DNA of 64,000 nucleotides from Pomacea canaliculata (taxonomy: Eukaryota > Mollusca > Gastropoda > Architaenioglossa > Ampullariidae). The notes below the pieces were generated by a model. It saw only the letters and a program-made list of their open reading frames with translations. It was not told where the DNA came from and did not search any database. Positions 35,219 through 47,200 of the stretch are shown here, in pieces; positions within the stretch are counted from its first letter, which is position 1, and every line of letters starts with the position of its first letter. A program made the translations under genes and the position numbers. Location of the stretch: NCBI RefSeq assembly GCF_003073045.1, contig NC_037590.1, positions 40,726,751 through 40,790,750 of the forward strand, in the 5' to 3' direction.

Positions 35219-37680
35219 TGGAGCTTGGGTAGCTCAGAGACTTAAGAGTCATAGCAAGTGACAAGAGCTTGTCATGTAACTGAGGTTCTAGGTAAACGTC
35301 ATCATGGGTGCCCAGTGCACTGTTAACAGGTCAGCATCAGTGTGGAAGTCCTATACCTTGTATGTACCTCTGCAAGGAGCTGGTGCCTGAAGGATTTTAA
35401 TCAGACTTCTTTAAAGACTTTCAGTTCCACAGATGAAGTGGGCAAGTAAAAATCTTCAGTTATTATTAATATTATTTTCTTTTTTTTTTAAGCCTGACCC
35501 AACTTGTTCCAGTCTTTTGTCTTTCAAATTGTACAAAGAGAGGAGAATGTCTGAAAGAAGCAAGTATCTAGGTAAGAGCACGGTGGCTAGTCACCATTGT
35601 TTTTGCAATGACAATTTGACTGTTACTTGTTCTTTACCAGGTTGCATCAGCCTTTTTTATTTTTTTTTAAATCAAGGGCAGGTTTCCTGTGAATACCCTG
35701 CCTGTGGCACAGTCTCAGGTTGTTTAGCATGAGTTAACATATTGTAGGCATGAAAGTCCGTTTCAGGGGAAATTTGTTGTTGCGAAGAATGAGATTTAAA
35801 GAAGGTGCTCTTGGTTCTGAGACAACATACAAGTGGTACATAGAACAAATGTAGGTGAAGGGATGCAAGAATGATGTGCATGGAGCGCAGCCTGTGCTGC
35901 TGTTTGTACTGATGCATGGCAGTTTCAGCTCATCTTCTCATCCTCTCTCACTTAAAACCCTTTTACAGCTCCCTCCTCCACCATTTTGGTTGCTGTAGTC
36001 TCTCATGCAAGTTCCAACAATGAGGAATTATGGTAGGTTAGCATCAGCTGCTGGAGTAGAGCTGACCACAGGAACAATTCTCTCGGTAGTGCCATAAATG
36101 CTTTTCAAACAAACGAGTGTGTGAATTGTGGAAGTTCATTCATGTTTTGAGCTTTGTATTGGTCTGAGGAAGTAAGTGACAACAAGAGCTGTCAGTCTGG
36201 CTGAGAAGCATTCATTCTCTCTAATTTTCTGTCACCAATATTTAGAACAGGAACATTGCCATTTCATGCTACACAACGTTGGTAAATCTGTTTTTTTCCC
36301 CTTTTCCTCCTTTGCTATAGAGAAAGGCCAGATTATTAAAAACAAAAACCTGCGAAATACGAAACTGTTAATGTATGTGTATTGATTAGGTCTGTAAAAA
36401 TATTTTATTAAAAAACGTAAAATTTTTTAAATTTTGTTTGCCTTCTTTGTGATGAAATTAGACGAACGCATATTCCAACGCCATGACGTGATGTGCAGGC
36501 GCAATATGAAGTACATACAAAAGACGATTTCAGTATTGTTTTTATATATCTTATTGTACCATTTCTCATCAACTTGACTTTTGGACATAATTATTTATGA
36601 AATGCTGGGGTGTTTGTAACTGTAAACATGTAAACCTTTGCTGCACATTTAAGTTGCTTATTCAGTGTCATTTGCAGATCTTAGCTATTTGGGAGAGGAA
36701 TGTGAAGCTGCTTTTGTTCTCTTTTAAAAAGACTAAATAATCAGATGGACGTTTTAAGAATAAGCTCTATAAGTTTACAATATTTTACAATTATTTTTTT
36801 ACCTTTTTCGGTACAAGGAAGGTGAACTATTAGAAAAGAAAATTTTCTGACAGTTTGAAGATTTGGGTGGTTTGGGTTGCACGGAGCTTATTGTGCGGTC
36901 TGAATGGTGAGGGAAGATGAGACATATATCTCGGGGATGTAAATTTACTCATAATCTGAACCAGGGAGTCTAGTGGCAGAAAACTTCGCTAAATCGGATC
37001 GCATGTTTGGGTGCCAGGCGGGCATTATAAGTCCCCAACATCAATGTTGCCGTATCTTAGATTTTATAGTTATACAGAGGGATTCTTTGGACTGTTGTAC
37101 AAGCAAAAGATAGCGCCTGATGTAGATTTGTCATAAAACATTTGGTCGTACAGTGTGTTCAGTTTTGCAGAAAAGAAGAAGAAAAAAAAAAAAAACCACC
37201 ATCGAAGCGGTGGCGATGCAATGTTGTGAACTACGCTTTCCTGGATTTTGGTTTTTACCTGTCTGCAAGTTGCAGAGGCATTTCATAGGATGTTACACTA
37301 AAATTATGTGTATGCGTGTGGAGGGAGGTGGAGGAGGGACAGCAAAAAGAGAAATTAAGTTTCAAGGTAAATGATGACTGTGCTGTATGATACCTCATTG
37401 CCAGTATCACCATTACTAATACCAGTATCACAGCATATTTGCATAACGTGCCAATATTTTTTTTCTCATGATGTTACTGTGCTAGACTTTATTCATCCTG
37501 TAGGTTAAAAAATAAACCTACCACATTTATCTGGCTTCAGGATGATTAATTGACTCCAACAATTGTTTCTACGTTCTAAGGAAAGTGCAAACAGTAGTGC
37601 ATAAAGGTTAAGTGCTGATGCAGTAAGAAAAGAGTTGTCGTGCCTTGCCACGTATTTTGTTTCAAGGCAGATTGTTCGTC
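35219..37680. other. CDC27 3' UTR and downstream intergenic
   Basis: AT-rich and T-run-rich sequence without supported exons. The CDC27 3' UTR must start here. Several AATAAA/ATTAAA-like hexamers exist and none stands out. Confidence 0.5.
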
Positions 37681-37689
37681 GATTTCTTT

Positions 37690-38000
37690 GGGTAATAAAT
37701 TTCAGAGGGATCATAAAAAGGCTGCTCGCTTCGTCTTCCGACGGCGAAGAACAGGCTATGCTGCACCCTTCTGGAACTTCACTGACTGCCAGTCCGAGCT
37801 CGCATTGGGTACGAGATCACCACACGGTGCTACCGCCTCATACCACCCGAATCGGTCTCTTTGGTTCTTGTCTTGCCCTCCTCTCTGTGCCACACATCAG
37901 ACGGGGAGACAGTCGGCAGACGCTCCTTCTTCAGGCCTTCTGGAATTTCTGTCCCTTCGTTCAAGACCGGCCTCATAACTCACCTTCCTTTATTTATTTC

Positions 38001-38033
<33 letters not shown>

Positions 38034-38237
38034 ATATCACTCATAGTCAAGAGTTCTATTCTGCTCATTCCTCTATCTTCATGCATGCACTTCGTTCATG
38101 TTTGCTGTGGTTTTATCCGTTTGCTGACGTGTTTTTTTGTGTTTGACTGTCGGTTCGTTTGTAGTCTTTCGTGTGCAGCGCATCGAGCTGGCATCAACAC
38201 ATGGAAATGCGCTGTAACAATAATAATTGTTAGGAGT
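37690..38237 (+). mobile_element. Decayed LINE ORF2 C-terminus plus 3' tail
   Basis: Read across frames, the sequence gives KKAARFVFRRRRTGYAAP, then pieces like RRSFFRPSGISVPSFKTGL-THL. This is the characteristic end of a widespread LINE reverse-transcriptase protein. At least two frameshifts are present, and a long T-run (38,001-38,025) interrupts the 3' UTR. The tail includes ATCGAGCTGGCATCAACAC and GAAATGCGCTGTAACAATAA, similar in form to the GCGCTTTACAAAT tail of the 8.1 and 33.8 kb copies. Confidence 0.7.
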
Positions 38238-38239
38238 AG

Positions 38240-41200
38240 AGTGTCAGTGAAGGTGTGTGCCAGTGCACCTTTTGAAGACACGACGACCTCTAGTTGATGG
38301 TGCTTGGTATACTTTGTAGACTGGAGGTACTTGCATCGTTTACCTGGAACTCGTTACTGTTACGCTTATGACAGTTTAGTTTCAGTATGTTGACGCTAGC
38401 ACAGTTGGGTAGCAAAATGTTCCTGCTTAGTTGCCAACTGCGTACCCCACAATTTATTTTATTTTAAAGGATAATACAGTATGAATACAACATAAAAACT
38501 GGAAAAGTCTGTTTTATTTATTTTTACTTTTAGTTATTATTTTGCAGATATTTCGAGTGGTGTAGGAAAGGGTATACACTTAAGGGTTTCATTTTCCTCA
38601 GTATTAAAGTGTACTTGCTATTTTTTAATTATTTGTTATTATTTTCTTGCCGCAAACGGCGAATTTTACGAAGCGTTGTTCACACCGCACGAATAGAATA
38701 ATTATTGTTACTAGTTTTCAGAAACTGGTTGATAACATTTGTATTGAATGTCGGGGTCGTGTTTTAGATTAGTCTGTCTTAAATGATGCCTGTTGGATTG
38801 GGGTGTGCGATATGTCACTAACATGCAGTAATATGTTGAGATCCTTTTTTTTTTTTCAGGAAAACCGAAATGTAGGACTTGGGGAGGGATGGACTAGATA
38901 ATGCTTCAGTGTGGCATGAGAAACAGTTGTGGAAATTGAGTAACATAACGATCATGAGGGTTTTCATGTAAAAATGACAATTTCTGCACTTGTGACATTT
39001 CTTGTTGGAACTGAGAGCTGTTGGTAGGGAATAATGCAGCCTCGTTTTGACTTGAAAGTCGTGGTTAGCAGCGGAAGCATCTTTAAATCGTCCTTCAAAT
39101 TTTATTTGTCCTCGTTGTGCCGGCACGCTGATCGTGCTCAGACACGGTATGGAGATGGAAATGTTTACACGTTCAACGGACTAAATGTGTGAATGTGAAG
39201 ATGGCAGCGGTGGGAGAGAGTGAGTTGTTGCCCAGTTTTGAGACCAAAATCATGCTGTTGTCCAAACCGAAGTGGATGGTGCCCGCTCCTTTGTTGTTTT
39301 AGGGTTCGAGTCTGCACGTGCCTCCTAGTATCCTGCTGCCATGGTTCCTCCTTTTCACGCACACACTTGACAGTGACGGACGACCCTGTGGTTTTGAGTA
39401 CATGCACTTGTTCGGGAGGGTGAGGGGGCGGTCTGCGTGTCGTACTTGTGTTTTTCGCAGATGTATAACTGTGTGACAAGTGCTTGAGAACAAAGTTGTC
39501 CACTTGCCACAGGTGATGCCAGATGTTTCAGAAAGGTAACCTTTGTGCGTTATCATTGGATCAAGTCAAGAAATGTGTAAATTCATTTGTTTTGAGAATG
39601 TTGAGCAACTTACCCATAACCCACTGTCAAAGTACACATTTTATTATTTATTCATATTTTTTTCTGAAGGAGTGTTTTGTTCGTGCAACGTGTTAATTTT
39701 ACGAATGCGAATTAGCACTGGTTATGGCTAAATGAAAGCCAGACCGTGCATGGACTTTTTTTTCCTTTTGACTGAAATTTTACAGAACTGTATGAGGGTT
39801 TGACTGAGGTAATAAATGATGACACTGTGTACCTACTGACTTCTTGAATGGCTATGTCGATAGGACACGTTAGTAGTAGTAGTCTGAAAATGGAAATTTT
39901 AAAATTCACCTCTTTAACAGACTTGAGTATTTGCAAGCAACTCACCTCAACAGCGTCTTGAACTGCCTGAATATTATTAGCATTAAATATAGACGAATGT
40001 TTGACAAAGCTTCTATACAACCGTTATATTAATAAGAAAAAAACTTGGTTAATATTAGAGAATTAGAAGAGAAAGTTTGATAGGAGCTTGTCATAAAGCC
40101 TGCATGAGCGCTGTAGCGGACCTGCTCCCAGATGGCCGGCCCCTGGTGCGACTGTCCTGTCGTAATGGACGTCAACAGTCTTGTTAAGTTAACACAAACA
40201 TTCTGAGACTCTTGGAACATTTGGACATTCCAACGAATAAATTGGGAAGGGGGAAAGGAGGGTGGTAGTTGTTGGGGAGCAATTACATTTATAGTTTATA
40301 TATTTACCTGCATCTTCCAGCGCCAAGCGATTTTTGAATTGATATCGCCACATTGGCTCAATGTTGCTGGAGGAAGAAAAACTTTGGCAATGGTTCCTGT
40401 TATTTTCGAAATAGCGGGTTAGCTGTCGGGAGTGTAACTTGTATCCCGCTTGGGGCGATGTTAGAGGAGATTTGCATTCCAACTCTTGGTCCCACGGGCC
40501 AAATGTTCTCGCTGTAGGTGGTGGAGGCAACGTAAGGCACACAGTAATGAACTCACCTGGGGGCTTACTGCGTGGGATGCTCATCAATTTTACTTTAACA
40601 GCCCGATAACAGTCCGTGAGGGTTGGCGAGAAACGTTACAATGAGTGACGTGCGCTATCTGTATGCGTTGGGAAGAAGAGTTTGTCAATAGCTAAATCAC
40701 TGCTCCGCTGGAAGTTCACAGATTCGTTATTCAAAAAGGTGAGATTCGTACAGTTTGGAAAGTCTGGAAACGTTTTTGAGAAAATGGGAAACCGTTTCTG
40801 GACCTGGAAAAAGTGAAATTTTGGCGTCTTGCCTATACGGTCAGGAAACGTTTGGGAATTTGTTGGTTGTCGGCACAGGTGTCTTCATGCACAACAGATG
40901 AGAAATTTCCACAAATAATTATAAGAAAATCAATGAAAATGAACTTTTCCGCAATTTCACGTAATCTAGTTATTGAATAATGTCACAATAACATGCTGCC
41001 TTGCAGTCACAAACATACGTTGAGACCTACAATAAAAATCACAATCCACACACAGTTGTAAAGAGCGTCTTAAAGTATTATCTTGTACATAAAGCAGTGT
41101 GACGATGTGTGTAGATGAGAGTCATGAGTGTGGATAACAGGTCAAATCCACACCAGACATGGCAGAACAATTCTTTCCGATTAAAAATCAATCATGGGAT

Positions 41201-43200
41201 ATAGTATATATAGTACATAGTATAGTAGGCCTATGTTTGCGTGGGAATTTTTTGTTTTTTTTTTACTTTTTTCTTTTGTAAGATGTGACCGTTGGCGCCA
41301 GAAGAAACCATATTTCGCGAAACCCACGACATACACTAGGGACTTCGCAGAACAAAGGGGTTACAACGTCGTGATTTCATTTCTTACTCTTCTCTCTTCA
41401 CACACATGCAAGATGAAAACAGTGAATGAGTCACGTGGTCACTTCACTAGAAACATCGTAACCCCTCGCTGAACATAAACTGTCAAGTTACGGACAAGAC
41501 GTCAAGAGGACAAGTTTCGCTACACAGAAACAGCGCTTGAAAAAAAATATTTTAAATAAAATTTTGCTATATTGGCTTTACATTGAGATCTTCTCGATGG
41601 CTGATAACTTTTGCCATAAAAGAAAAAAAGAAAAAAATTCAATCTATTGTTAATTTTAAGAATTTTATTGCGGTTTTGGATATTAAACTACTAAATTGTT
41701 CGCCGAGACCTGAGACCCTACAGCTTCGAAAGAGTTGGTCACGGCAAACAGGCGGCAGTAAAGAGATACAAGTCTCTGCCAAACTCCTATCAGTTCCTCA
41801 AATCCTCATCTTATCTCAAATCCCTTGATGTTGATGTCGACCTAGCACGTTCACACACACACACACACGTGCGCATCTTTGCATAAATGATTTAAATAAT
41901 TTAGTTTGCTTCTATCGACATTCAATAAACGTTAGCAGAAGAATTTTTTTTAAAAAATGATAAAAAAAAACCAAAAACCATCAGTGTTAGAAATATAACT
42001 TGAGAGCTTGGGGGTCCGAAGAAGTCGAGAGCTTAATGGCGTGACGCAAGGGAAAGGAGTTCAAGTTATTCATGTTTTTGAAGTTAGGGCATAAAAGAAG
42101 GAGTTTATCAGAAGCTTGGAGATGTGATGGTTTTTCTGAAGTTCTACCAACTTAATGCAAGTGTGTTTGGGCAAGAACAAAGAGACCTGAGTAATGACAA
42201 CTGCGGACGGAGGTTGTCGGAACAGGGTGTAAGAGGTGGGAAGCGGGTAGAGGGGTGGAGGCGGAGAAGCAAGGCGTTCAAAAATAAGCAGGTAAAAATG
42301 TCAGAATACAAGTAACAGATTTCTGCCGAATTATCAATACACGCCTTCGGTTGTTTGTCGGCGTGGGTCCCTGCTTCATGTAACGATTCTGGCAAACTTA
42401 TTTCAGATTGCTTCTTCACCTTAGCCGTTTATAAAATAAAAAGATTCTGCAGTTTTTGTTCTTGGCAGGTTCTCATACGTCAGAGCCCCCGTTCTCCTGT
42501 GTTACATTATTTTTCAATGTTAGTAAACGCTTGTCTAATGACTGTTTTATGCAGGAGGAATACAGTAGAAGTAAATGCAACTGTAGAGGAAGATCTACAC
42601 CTGTATTTTCGCTGTAAGTCGGAACATACGTACATACTGTACGTAAATAACATACTGTTGAACATTTAAAATATTTCACTGCGTGGGATACAGTTTGAGC
42701 TACTGTTACATAAACTGTTATTATTTGTCTGTTTAGTTACAATGCACAGCAACGGCAACGCTCTCTTGTTTCGTTGTTGCTGTTTTATTTTCAAGCTAAG
42801 GCTAATCACAGCAAAGCCCTATAAGCAGCTTTTACATTCAGAAGGAAATGTTTATCGTAAACGAATCGTGTTCGTCGCTGTCTTGACACCATGGAAGAAG
42901 TGTTACTGGGCAGAGAAACCTGTTTGCCAAACACACCCAAAAGCAGTGCTTCCGTTTCAAATAGTTGCAGCGCGTCGGATGCTGTAGGTAATGTGCGCAA
43001 CAGCAGAAACAGATGCTCGAAGAAGCAGCACCTGAGGGGTGAAAAAATGTAGGTATGCCAAATATGTATGCTCTACCCTTGTAGGATGTGTTAGTAGGTG
43101 TGCACACGAAATAAAGCTGGCAAGAAAGGACATTGAGTTTATGTGTGTGTGTGTGGGTGGAGTATATATTTTTAATATTTTCAAGTCAACGTCGTCTGAT
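38240..43200. other. Long stretch without a recognised gene
   Basis: No exon with recognisable homology was found on either strand. Open frames are short and compositionally random. A (CA)n tract is near 41,852-41,869. One minus-strand open stretch at 40,308-40,587 ends on a usable donor but was not accepted as coding. Confidence 0.45.
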
Positions 43201-43204
43201 AAAA

Positions 43205-43318
43205 ACGAGCACCCCCCCCCCAACTAAAAACAAAAAACAACAACAACAAAACAACAAAAAACCCCACACAAAACAAACAAACAAACAAAAACACCAAAAA
43301 ACAAAAAACAAAAAAGCA
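43205..43318. repeat. A/C-rich low-complexity tract
   Basis: Starts with a run of C and continues as irregular CAA/CAAA units. No element body was recognised. Confidence 0.85.
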
Positions 43319-43959
43319 CATCAAGTAACTTGCTAGAAACCGGAACTCGCGCTGCTGACCCAGTGACCAGCTCGACATCTGTAATGGACAGAAAAAGGAA
43401 GTGAGGGTCTGTGAAGTTTCATCTCACGAGAGGAGGAGACGGGGAGAACGATCCCGGGTGGAGGGTGGGGATGGCGTCATGCGGGGGGTGATTGGTATGG
43501 AAATGCCGGCCCCGCCTCTCCAGCAGACAATAATTTGGGGAAGCGAATGGCCGGCGATTTGCTATCGAACAGGCGATGGATCTTGCCACAGCACTTGCTA
43601 ATGATAATGAAGGTCATCTCCAGTCTTTTGCTGTGACCTCCATTGCCTCCTCCCCCAGCATCCTCGTGCTGCCGTGACTACAGTGCTGGAGTCTGTCGCG
43701 AGTGCTGAAGCCATGCTATCAGCCTTCACCTAGCTGGTCCAGAGGTGGCAGATATGTAGGTCCATGGTAGAACATATGTGCCACGGATGTCTGCCTGTCT
43801 GTCTGGGCATCTGCTTGTTTGTCTGGTCGATTTTTCTGTTTCGGTCCGTCTGTCGCGAACCGAGGGATCGAAACGCGGTGAGGCTTGCCAGAGTCAGCTC
43901 AACCCACGCCGACATCGAATTTCACGCATGCGTGCTCGCAGTGACCTCCGTGCTAGCTG

Positions 43960-44244
43960 TGACCTCACCGAGCAACGCGTACTCTGATTGGCTGCTATTT
44001 ATACAACAGGTACTCTAATTAGATGAGCTTTTTGTTGTTGTTGGCAGTACGCTTTTCAGCAAAAATAGCATTCGCCGTGGCACTGTGATGGAAAAAGTCC
44101 AACAATGTTCAGTTCTGTTTCTATTTTAGCGACCTCCTTTGTCAGGCAGCGATAAGAGCACTGTCAAACAACCACAAAGTCAGACCATGCGGTGTTAGTG
44201 TATAAATAGCAGCCAATCAGATCGTGCGTCGCTCAGCGCGGTCA
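43960..44244. repeat. Inverted repeat carrying TATA-like and CCAAT-like motifs
   Basis: The arms 43,960-44,005 and 44,199-44,244 are inverted. The inner 23 bp is identical (43,983-44,005: TCTGATTGGCTGCTATTTAT then ACA). The outer 23 bp is diverged (TGACC, GAGC, ACGC shared). Each arm contains ATTGG (CCAAT on the other strand) and TATTTATA. The 193-bp spacer is non-repetitive. Confidence 0.85.
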
Positions 44245-47200
44245 GTTTGAGAACTTCGGTCGTCTCAAACTTTTATGAAAAATGAAAATATAGGAATCTG
44301 TGGCGGTGGTTTTGAACATACGATTGACTATTGCCACTATTGACCGCTATTAACCCCGCCTCTTGTTCGGCCCATCGAAGATGCGTGGTAACACGTGGCT
44401 GGGACTGGGACAAACATGTCTTGTCGAGTGAACCTCGACTTTAGCGACCGTTTTGATCCTTAATTAAGATCACATTTCAACTCCACCGAGGATACACAAC
44501 TTTTATTTTTTTAAAGCTACTTAGACGATGTACTTTTTGTGGGCTGTATATATGGTAAAGTTGACATTTGTACAAAATTCCATGCGAGCTACCGTCGATC
44601 TGCGTAACATCACATTCATTAATTGAGGAATTTTGACTAATGAAATAAAAACAGCAATTTATTGGTGAAAATAAAGTTTTCTTTTATAGTGCAGAATCCT
44701 AGCGACCGGCTGTCAGCGCTAAAAATAATAATAATTCTCGTCCCAGGCGTTTGCTGATTTAAAATAGAGAACTGATTTTTGTACTAAGTATTAATACTCA
44801 AAAGTATCAAAGAAGGATTTGTTAAAATTAAACCCTTTTTGAGTATTTGCTCTCCATCTTTGACTAATAAATAATAATTACTTTTCGTCAAGTAAAAAGT
44901 ACATCTGTCAGTCAGATGCAGGCATGCATCATACACTTGCATGCTTCCAGATCTTAGCCAGATTTATAAATAAGTGAATTTCAAACACCCACCTAAACCG
45001 CCTTATGGCGTGGCCACACGTCGATCGCACACTGATGTGGACAAAAAAATCTTCAGCACCTTCCTTTGATGTGATTTTCCTCTAAAACACCTGCTATCAC
45101 GACTTCTAGCAACTAATCGCAGAGTACCGAGACGTCTAACACCCTCACTTCCCTCCCAACTTTCCCGTCCCGCGAGTTCTGGCCGAGAGTTGGGCGTGTC
45201 GGTGTCACCCACAATTTTCGAAAAGCGAACAACACAGACCAGTGTAACGTCCCGGATGTATAAAGGTGGACTGCTGTCTGTCTGCCGAGACCAACGTTTA
45301 ACCTCTTGAGAAGTTCTCCGCGGATAGTCTCGGCGAGCCTAAACAATGAAGGTGACTAAACCGGAAGCTTTGTAGTATCATGCCTCGTTTTAGCAGTTAA
45401 TCTTAAAATGTGAATAAACTGAAAGCTTTGTTCACACCAGCCTCGTTTTAGTAGTTAACTGGAAAAAATCGTCTGCCAGCAGTCCAGTAATACAAGTTCG
45501 TGGTAACGTTGTAAATCACCGGTGTCCAGGTGTCTAGATGTCCAGGTATTGCTTTAAAGCGCAGTGAAGGATGTATGATCTGAACAAAGCTGATAGGAAA
45601 CATTGCTCTCAACTAATGAAATATATTAGTCTTAATAAGCACAAGCCCTGTAACTAGTAAAATAATCCTTCAAACTGTCTACAAATAGATGTACTATTAG
45701 ATAATAAAAATAAAAAAAAAAACATTTCATTTGACAATTAAGTTAAGCATAATAAACCAACTGACCCAAGATGGTTGATAATTAAATAAAAAAGTAAAAT
45801 TATGATGATCGCGAGTCGCGACAGTAAGTACACAGCTACAGGCCGTTAACTCTCCATCCCCAGTCGAGTTACCGCCCTTACAGAAAGAACACGTTCGTGA
45901 CAATGAATTAAATAATTGATCTGAAATTTTTCAAGAAAACTATGTATATTATTTCAGTTCAGCTGACTCCACCTTGATATTTTCTCTCTTAGAAACGTAG
46001 TGACTCTCATTGACTGACACTGCGATCGTGACATTAAGTTCTTACAAACAAAACAATGAGCATAAAACCGTTGGCATAATCAAAAAGAAACGCGAAACAA
46101 AATTAAGTCAAAGTTGTTGTCCATGAACTATGCTGCAGTTTTTCCAGTGCATCTTCCGACTTGAGGAAAGAGCGAAAGATGAAGTTCGCGTGTAGTGCCG
46201 TCCATCCTAGGGGTCAGGCTTGAAGTTAGGCCCGGGGAGTAGCACTCATCTCACAACACTTTCCGTCCGTCTGTCCGTCCATCCGTCCGTCCGTCTGTCT
46301 GCCTTTTTATCTGTCATTATGACTTTCAATTGTGCTGTTGTCGGCATTTGTTTTCTTTTTCTTTTTGGTGGTGGGTGAGGGATAGAGGGGATCTTGAACT
46401 GTAAAGCACGGTGTATGAGTGAGCACACGCGAGAGGAAAAGGGGGAGAGAGAGGTTTTTTTCTCTCTACCCTGTAGAATATAAGAATAAAATTCTGCACT
46501 GCAAGAATGTGCCATCTGATGATCCGTTGGGGAGTCGTAGGTTGTGGGTGCCTATTGGAAGAACAGCTCAACTGTTTTCCAGACATTGCAACAGGGTGCA
46601 GCTTCAGCCGCACGTCGACTCGTGCACGCGAAACGCACGTCCGGACATCCTCCGTGCACGTGAGAGCTTGGTGTCGGCAAGTTCACTGACCGGCTGCTCG
46701 ATGGCAGCAAACATGTCAGACATCATCCAGTGGGTGGATATGGTGTGAACTAAAATCTCGTGCAGAAAATAATGCAGGATTCATCATTACGGGAAGAATT
46801 TAGAGCCACACACACACGTTCTCCAGAACAAAAGCAAAAAAAAAAAAAAAAAAAAAAATCTAGTTCATCAAAAAAAAAAAAAAAGGAAAGATTTGTTATA
46901 AAAAAAACCCGGAGCTTCAAGGTCTGCTGTGAAAACCATTTGCTTTACCCTCTACGCTGTAGCGGCTTCAACGAAAGCACTGCATTTTTATCAGATGCTA
47001 TAAAAGGAGAAATTAAAAGGTGTGTATGAGTGAGTGGCAGAAGTTAGTAAGAAAAACAACAACAATAATCACCTCGGGGTCTGTGTGATGACGTATGCGA
47101 TGACATTAAGTAGTTGTTGCGGTGGTGGCGGCGGCGGCGGCGGCGGTGGTGATGGAGGTGGAGGCTGGTAAAGACAGCCTGAGCTATTGTAAAAAGAATC

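Noticed and set aside
37640..37978. 112-codon frame beginning with cysteines and RRRR
   Set aside because: It is one frame of a frameshifted LINE ORF2 end, annotated as such, not a host gene.
40308..40587. Minus-strand open stretch beginning MSIPRSKPPGEF and ending on a donor (GATGCAG then GTAAAT)
   Set aside because: A stronger donor (CCCCCAG then GTGAGT) cuts it after only a few codons, the sequence matches no family I know, and no partner exon was found.
46419..46748. 109-codon open frame
   Set aside because: Overlaps microsatellite-adjacent sequence, has no recognisable motif, and a similar-length frame runs on the other strand.
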